From positions 1 through 34,210 of the forward strand of contig JAXHUE010000022.1 of NCBI GenBank assembly GCA_034189655.1: DNA of 34,210 bases, in the 5' to 3' direction. The position numbers and the translations under genes were made by a program. How positions within the stretch are numbered: the first letter of the stretch is position 1; each line of letters begins with the position of its first letter. The notes under the pieces are model-generated. The model was not told where the DNA came from. It made no database searches and saw only the letters and a program-made list of their open reading frames with translations. The stretch comes from JAXHUE01 sp034189655. GTDB lineage: Bacteria > Chloroflexota > Dehalococcoidia > E44-bin15. This document shows, one piece after another, positions 31,594 to 34,210 of this stretch.

Positions 31594-33333
31594 TCAAGGT
31601 GCCCGCGCTATCTCCTGGGCCCAGGCCATCTCTTTGAACGCCGCCACGGTCTGTGCCCCCATGTCCTCGCCGCTCCTGAGCCTCACCGAGACGGTGCCGG
31701 TCTCCACCTCGCGGTCGCCGACGATCAGCATGCAGGGTACCTTCTGCACCTGGGCCTCGCGGATCTTCGCGTTCATCCTCTCGGAGCGGGCATCTGCCTG
31801 GGCACGTACTCCGCTGCCTTTGAGCTCGGCCTCCACCGCGAAGGCGTAGTCCGCGTGGCGGTCGGCTATGGGGATGATGACCGCCTGCACCGGTGCCAGC
31901 CAGAAGGGAAAGGCCCCGCCGTAGTGCTCGATGAGGCAGCCCAGGAAGCGCTCCATGCTGCCGAGCACGGTGCGGTGCACCATGACCACGGTACGCTCGG
32001 CGCCGTCGCTGTCCACGTAGGTGACATCGAAGCGCTGGGGCAGGTTGAAGTCCACCTGCGTGGTGGGGCCCTGCCATGCCCGGCCCAGGGCGTCCTTCAG
32101 GCCGATATCGATCTTGGGGCCGTAGAACACCCCCTCTCCGGGGTCCACGGTGTAGGCGACGCCGAGGCGGGTGAGCGCCCGCTCCAGCGTCTGGGTGGCC
32201 TCCTCCCACATCTCGAGCGTGCCGGCGTACTTCTCAGGCCGCGTCGAGAGGTACACCTCGTACTCCTCGAAGCCGAAGGTGCGCATCATGAACAGGGCGA
32301 ACTCCACCACGGCCACCACCTCGTCCTCAAGCTGGTCGGGGCGACAGAATATGTGGGCATCGTCCTGGGTGAACCCGCGCACCCGCGTGAGGCCGTGGAG
32401 GACGCCTGAGCGCTCGTAGCGATAGACGGTGCCCAGCTCCGCCCAGCGCAGTGGCAGCTCGCGGTAGCTCCTGAGCCTGCTCTTGTACATCATGATGTGG
32501 CCGTTGCAGTTCATGGGCTTGATGAGGTAGAGCTGCCCGTCCACGTCCATGGGTGAGTACAGGTGCTCGTGGTAGAGCTCCCAGTGCCCGCTCTGCTTCC
32601 ACAGGTCCAGCTTGGCGATGTGGGGGGTATACACGATGTCGTACCCCCTCTTGCGGTGCTCTGCCACCCAGAAGTCCTCGACGATGCGCCGCACCAGCGC
32701 GCCCTTGGGGTGCCAGTGGATCAGGCCCGGCCCCACCTCGTCGTGAATGCTGAAGAGGTCGAGCTCCCGCCCCAGGCGGCGGTGGTCTCTCTTCGCCGCC
32801 TCTGCCAGCCTGTCGAGGTGGGCGGTGAGCTCCCCCTCGCTCTCGAAGGCGGCGCCGTATATCCGCTGCAGCATGGGCCGCCCCTCGTCGCCGCGCCAGT
32901 ACGCCCCGGCGATGGAGAGGAGCTTGTAGGCCTTTATCTCGCCCGCGGAGCTCACGTGGGGGCCGCGGCACAGGTCGATGAACGAGCCGCTGCGGTATAC
33001 GCTCACGGTATCGCCCTCGATCTCGTCGATGAGCTCCAGCTTGTAGGGCTGTTCGGCGAAGATGCGCCTGGCCTCCTCTTTGCCTACCTCCTCCCTGGTG
33101 AAGGGCACGTCGGCGGCGATGATCTCGGCCATCCGCGCCTCGATGGCGGGGAGGTCGTCGGGGGTGAGCGGGCGGGGCAGGTCGAAGTCGTAGTAGAAGC
33201 CGTCGGCGATGGTGGGCCCGATGCCGAACCTGGCCCCGGGGAAGAGCTGGGCCACTGCCTCAGCCATCACGTGTGATGCCGAGTGTCGTATCCTCTCCAG
33301 AAGACCGTCTTCACCGTGTGCGCCAGCAGCCAT
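31594..33333 (-). CDS. thrS: Threonyl-tRNA synthetase lacking the TGS domain
   Basis: A 579-residue synthetase. The editing domain comes first: His17 and His21 in RHSASH with Cys122 and His126 in CRGPH form the site that removes mischarged serine. The class II core follows (about 190-465), with zinc ligand Cys276 in MNCNGH, then the anticodon-binding domain (about 475-579). Typical bacterial ThrS (about 640 residues) carries a roughly 60-residue N-terminal TGS domain that is absent here. ATG 33333 follows GCGAGGA closely. It heads the infC-rpmI-rplT operon. No T-box motif is seen upstream. Confidence 0.95.
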   Translation of the reverse strand: MAAGAHGEDGLLERIRHSASHVMAEAVAQLFPGARFGIGPTIADGFYYDFDLPRPLTPDDLPAIEARMAEIIAADVPFTREEVGKEEARRIFAEQPYKLELIDEIEGDTVSVYRSGSFIDLCRGPHVSSAGEIKAYKLLSIAGAYWRGDEGRPMLQRIYGAAFESEGELTAHLDRLAEAAKRDHRRLGRELDLFSIHDEVGPGLIHWHPKGALVRRIVEDFWVAEHRKRGYDIVYTPHIAKLDLWKQSGHWELYHEHLYSPMDVDGQLYLIKPMNCNGHIMMYKSRLRSYRELPLRWAELGTVYRYERSGVLHGLTRVRGFTQDDAHIFCRPDQLEDEVVAVVEFALFMMRTFGFEEYEVYLSTRPEKYAGTLEMWEEATQTLERALTRLGVAYTVDPGEGVFYGPKIDIGLKDALGRAWQGPTTQVDFNLPQRFDVTYVDSDGAERTVVMVHRTVLGSMERFLGCLIEHYGGAFPFWLAPVQAVIIPIADRHADYAFAVEAELKGSGVRAQADARSERMNAKIREAQVQKVPCMLIVGDREVETGTVSVRLRSGEDMGAQTVAAFKEMAWAQEIARAP

Positions 33334-33450
33334 CTTCCTCGCCTAAAACCTGCTCTCTGCCCGTGCCCTGGGGGATCATCCCGGCGAAAATAAAACCCCC
33401 GCCCCATACATGAACGGAAGGCTCCGCGCTCCTGTCCAGGAGGCCCACAA
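33334..33450 (-). other. Spacer between tRNA-Val and thrS
   Basis: The 117-base spacer contains an inverted repeat CTCCTG/CAGGAG and, on the minus strand, a GGGGG-TTTTATTTT stretch that could end the tRNA-Val transcript or, if bypassed, allow read-through to thrS. No independent promoter of good quality is visible. Confidence 0.3.
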
Positions 33451-33527
33451 TGGTGGGCGGTAGTGGATTTGAACCACTGACCTCTGCGATGTCAACGCAG
33501 CACTCTAACCAGCTGAGCTAACCGCCC
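33451..33527 (-). tRNA. tRNA-Val (GAC)
   Basis: On the minus strand, acceptor GGGCGGT pairs with ACCGCCC, followed by A and encoded CCA. The anticodon stem CTGCG/CGCAG surrounds loop TTGACAT, giving anticodon GAC (33491-33493). The T arm includes GTGGTTCAAATCCAC. Confidence 0.95.
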
Positions 33528-33547
33528 CTGGCATTATGTCTCGGCCA

Positions 33548-33576
33548 ATTCTAGCAAACCCCTGTAGTGAAGTCAA
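33548..33576 (-). promoter_or_regulatory. tRNA-Val promoter
   Basis: On the minus strand TTGACT (33571-33576), 17 bases, TAGAAT (33548-33553), about 20 bases before the tRNA. Confidence 0.75.
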
Positions 33577-33602
33577 GCGCACCCGTCCTCTGGGGAGTTG
33601 GC

Positions 33603-33631
33603 TTGAATTTCCAATAATGATGTGCTACACT
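33603..33631 (+). promoter_or_regulatory. tRNA-Ala promoter
   Basis: TTGAAT (33603-33608), 17 bases, TACACT (33626-33631), 13 bases before the tRNA. It is divergent from the tRNA-Val promoter, with about 26 bases between the two -35 boxes. Confidence 0.7.
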
Positions 33632-33644
33632 TGGGGCGACCTTC

Positions 33645-33720
33645 GGGGCTGTGGCCCAGTTGGGAGGGCGCCTGCATGGCATGCAGGAGGTCGGGGGTTC
33701 GAATCCCCCCAGCTCCACCA
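33645..33720 (+). tRNA. tRNA-Ala (GGC)
   Basis: The acceptor GGGGCTG pairs with CAGCTCC and includes the G3-U70 pair that identifies alanine tRNA. The discriminator A and CCA are encoded. The anticodon stem CCTGC/GCAGG encloses loop ATGGCAT with anticodon GGC (33678-33680). Confidence 0.96.
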
Positions 33721-33729
33721 AGGAGTGGT

Positions 33730-34089
33730 ATGGACGAGACCCATCTGAGCATCGAGGTGGCGAAGGGGCTCAGGGATGTCATCAACGAGCTTGTCGGCCT
33801 GAATATACCGTCTACTGTCAGCGAGCTTAAGGACCACAACAGGCTGCTGGATGAGCACGCAGAGAAGCTGGACCGGCTCACCGAGTGTGTCCGTCTCCTG
33901 GAAATAAAGCAGAACGAGATAATGGAGAGGCTGGGCTCTGACCAGTGCGAGCGGCACGTCGAGGTCGCTCCGCTTCAGGCGGCCACGCGGAAAGAGGCGC
34001 CGCACTCCCGGCAATCGGAGCTCAGGGAGCTGTTTGCCGGCAACCTGCCCAAGAGGATAATCAGGCGACGGCCGAGCGTAGAGGTATAG
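33730..34089 (+). CDS. Coiled-coil protein of unknown function between two tRNA genes
   Basis: A 119-residue protein from ATG 33730, with AAGGAG four bases upstream; that site begins right at the 3' end of tRNA-Ala, so both probably share one transcript. Residues about 28-68 show a heptad-like pattern (VSELKDHNRLLDEHAEKLDR and following), predicting a coiled coil. The C-terminus is basic (NLPKRIIRRRPS), possibly nucleic-acid binding. It has no membrane segment and no recognised family. tRNA-Arg follows directly after the stop. Confidence 0.7.
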   Translation: MDETHLSIEVAKGLRDVINELVGLNIPSTVSELKDHNRLLDEHAEKLDRLTECVRLLEIKQNEIMERLGSDQCERHVEVAPLQAATRKEAPHSRQSELRELFAGNLPKRIIRRRPSVEV

Positions 34090-34090
34090 G

Positions 34091-34166
34091 GCCCCTGTAG
34101 CTCAGTGGATAGAGCAGCGGTTTCCTAAACCGCGTGTCGGGCGTTCGAGTCGCCCCAGGGGTACCA
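34091..34166 (+). tRNA. tRNA-Arg (CCT)
   Basis: The acceptor GCCCCTG pairs with CAGGGGT (first pair G-U), followed by A and encoded CCA. The anticodon stem GCGGT/ACCGC encloses loop TTCCTAA with anticodon CCT (34124-34126). The T arm is GGGCG-TTCGAGT-CGCCC. It begins one base after the stop of the preceding gene, and no separate promoter is visible. Confidence 0.93.
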
Positions 34167-34210
34167 TGGTGTGGGGGGCGGCAGGGGCCGCAGGTAGGTC
34201 GAGAGAGGAG

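Noticed and set aside
33334..33450. T-box riboswitch before thrS
   Set aside because: No AGGGTGGNACCGCG core or room for a full stem I is present; the same holds for pheS, whose transcript starts at its first codon.
1..34210. CRISPR array, insertion sequence or prophage
   Set aside because: No regularly spaced repeats, transposase, integrase or structural phage genes were seen; only the small XRE-linked islet has an accessory look.

Overview
This 34.2 kb GC-rich window looks like part of a draft (metagenome or single-cell type) genome of an anaerobic bacterium. The best guess is a Dehalococcoidia-like member of Chloroflexota. That guess is an inference: it rests on the tandem acyl-CoA:carboxylate CoA-transferases next to a split ADP-forming acyl-CoA synthetase, the molybdopterin genes, and GTG/TTG starts and apparent leaderless starts in GC-rich DNA. 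No rRNA or other taxonomic marker was examined. A run of 100 Ns flanked by an exact 121-bp duplication marks a scaffold join inside pheS.

Layout. Positions 1-1250 hold the tail of an unknown gene, a secreted protein with a papain/transglutaminase-like Cys-His-Asp arrangement, a strong terminator and tRNA-Met. Positions 1254-13479 are eight consecutive minus-strand paralogues of the 4-hydroxybutyrate CoA-transferase/acetyl-CoA hydrolase family. Upstream of them (13807-15947) lie the alpha and beta subunits of an ADP-forming acyl-CoA synthetase, and then tRNA-Asp, which shares a divergent promoter with a radical-SAM gene and acyP. Positions 17659-19119 form a small accessory islet: three overlapping unknown genes behind a perfect consensus promoter, with a divergent XRE regulator. 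Positions 19183-23038 hold a molybdenum-cofactor operon (mobA, an orphan acyl-CoA synthetase alpha-like gene, moeA, mobB), followed by a metallo-beta-lactamase-fold hydrolase and an unknown gene with a long structured leader. Positions 24832-28545 are pheST, divergent from an ECF sigma / micropeptide / anti-sigma operon (28638-30248). Positions 30383-33333 are the thrS-infC-rpmI-rplT operon. The right end carries tRNA-Val, tRNA-Ala, a coiled-coil protein and tRNA-Arg.

How the parts may work together. CoA-transferases swap CoA between acyl-CoAs and free acids. ADP-forming synthetases convert acyl-CoA, ADP and phosphate into acid, CoA and ATP. Eight transferases beside one synthetase therefore suggest a broad-specificity acyl-CoA exchange module coupled to substrate-level phosphorylation. 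All eight keep the catalytic glutamate context (HTE, HAE or HCE) and the C-terminal GGQ motif, so they look active rather than decaying. The transferase array and the XRE-controlled islet are the two most interesting parts of the window.
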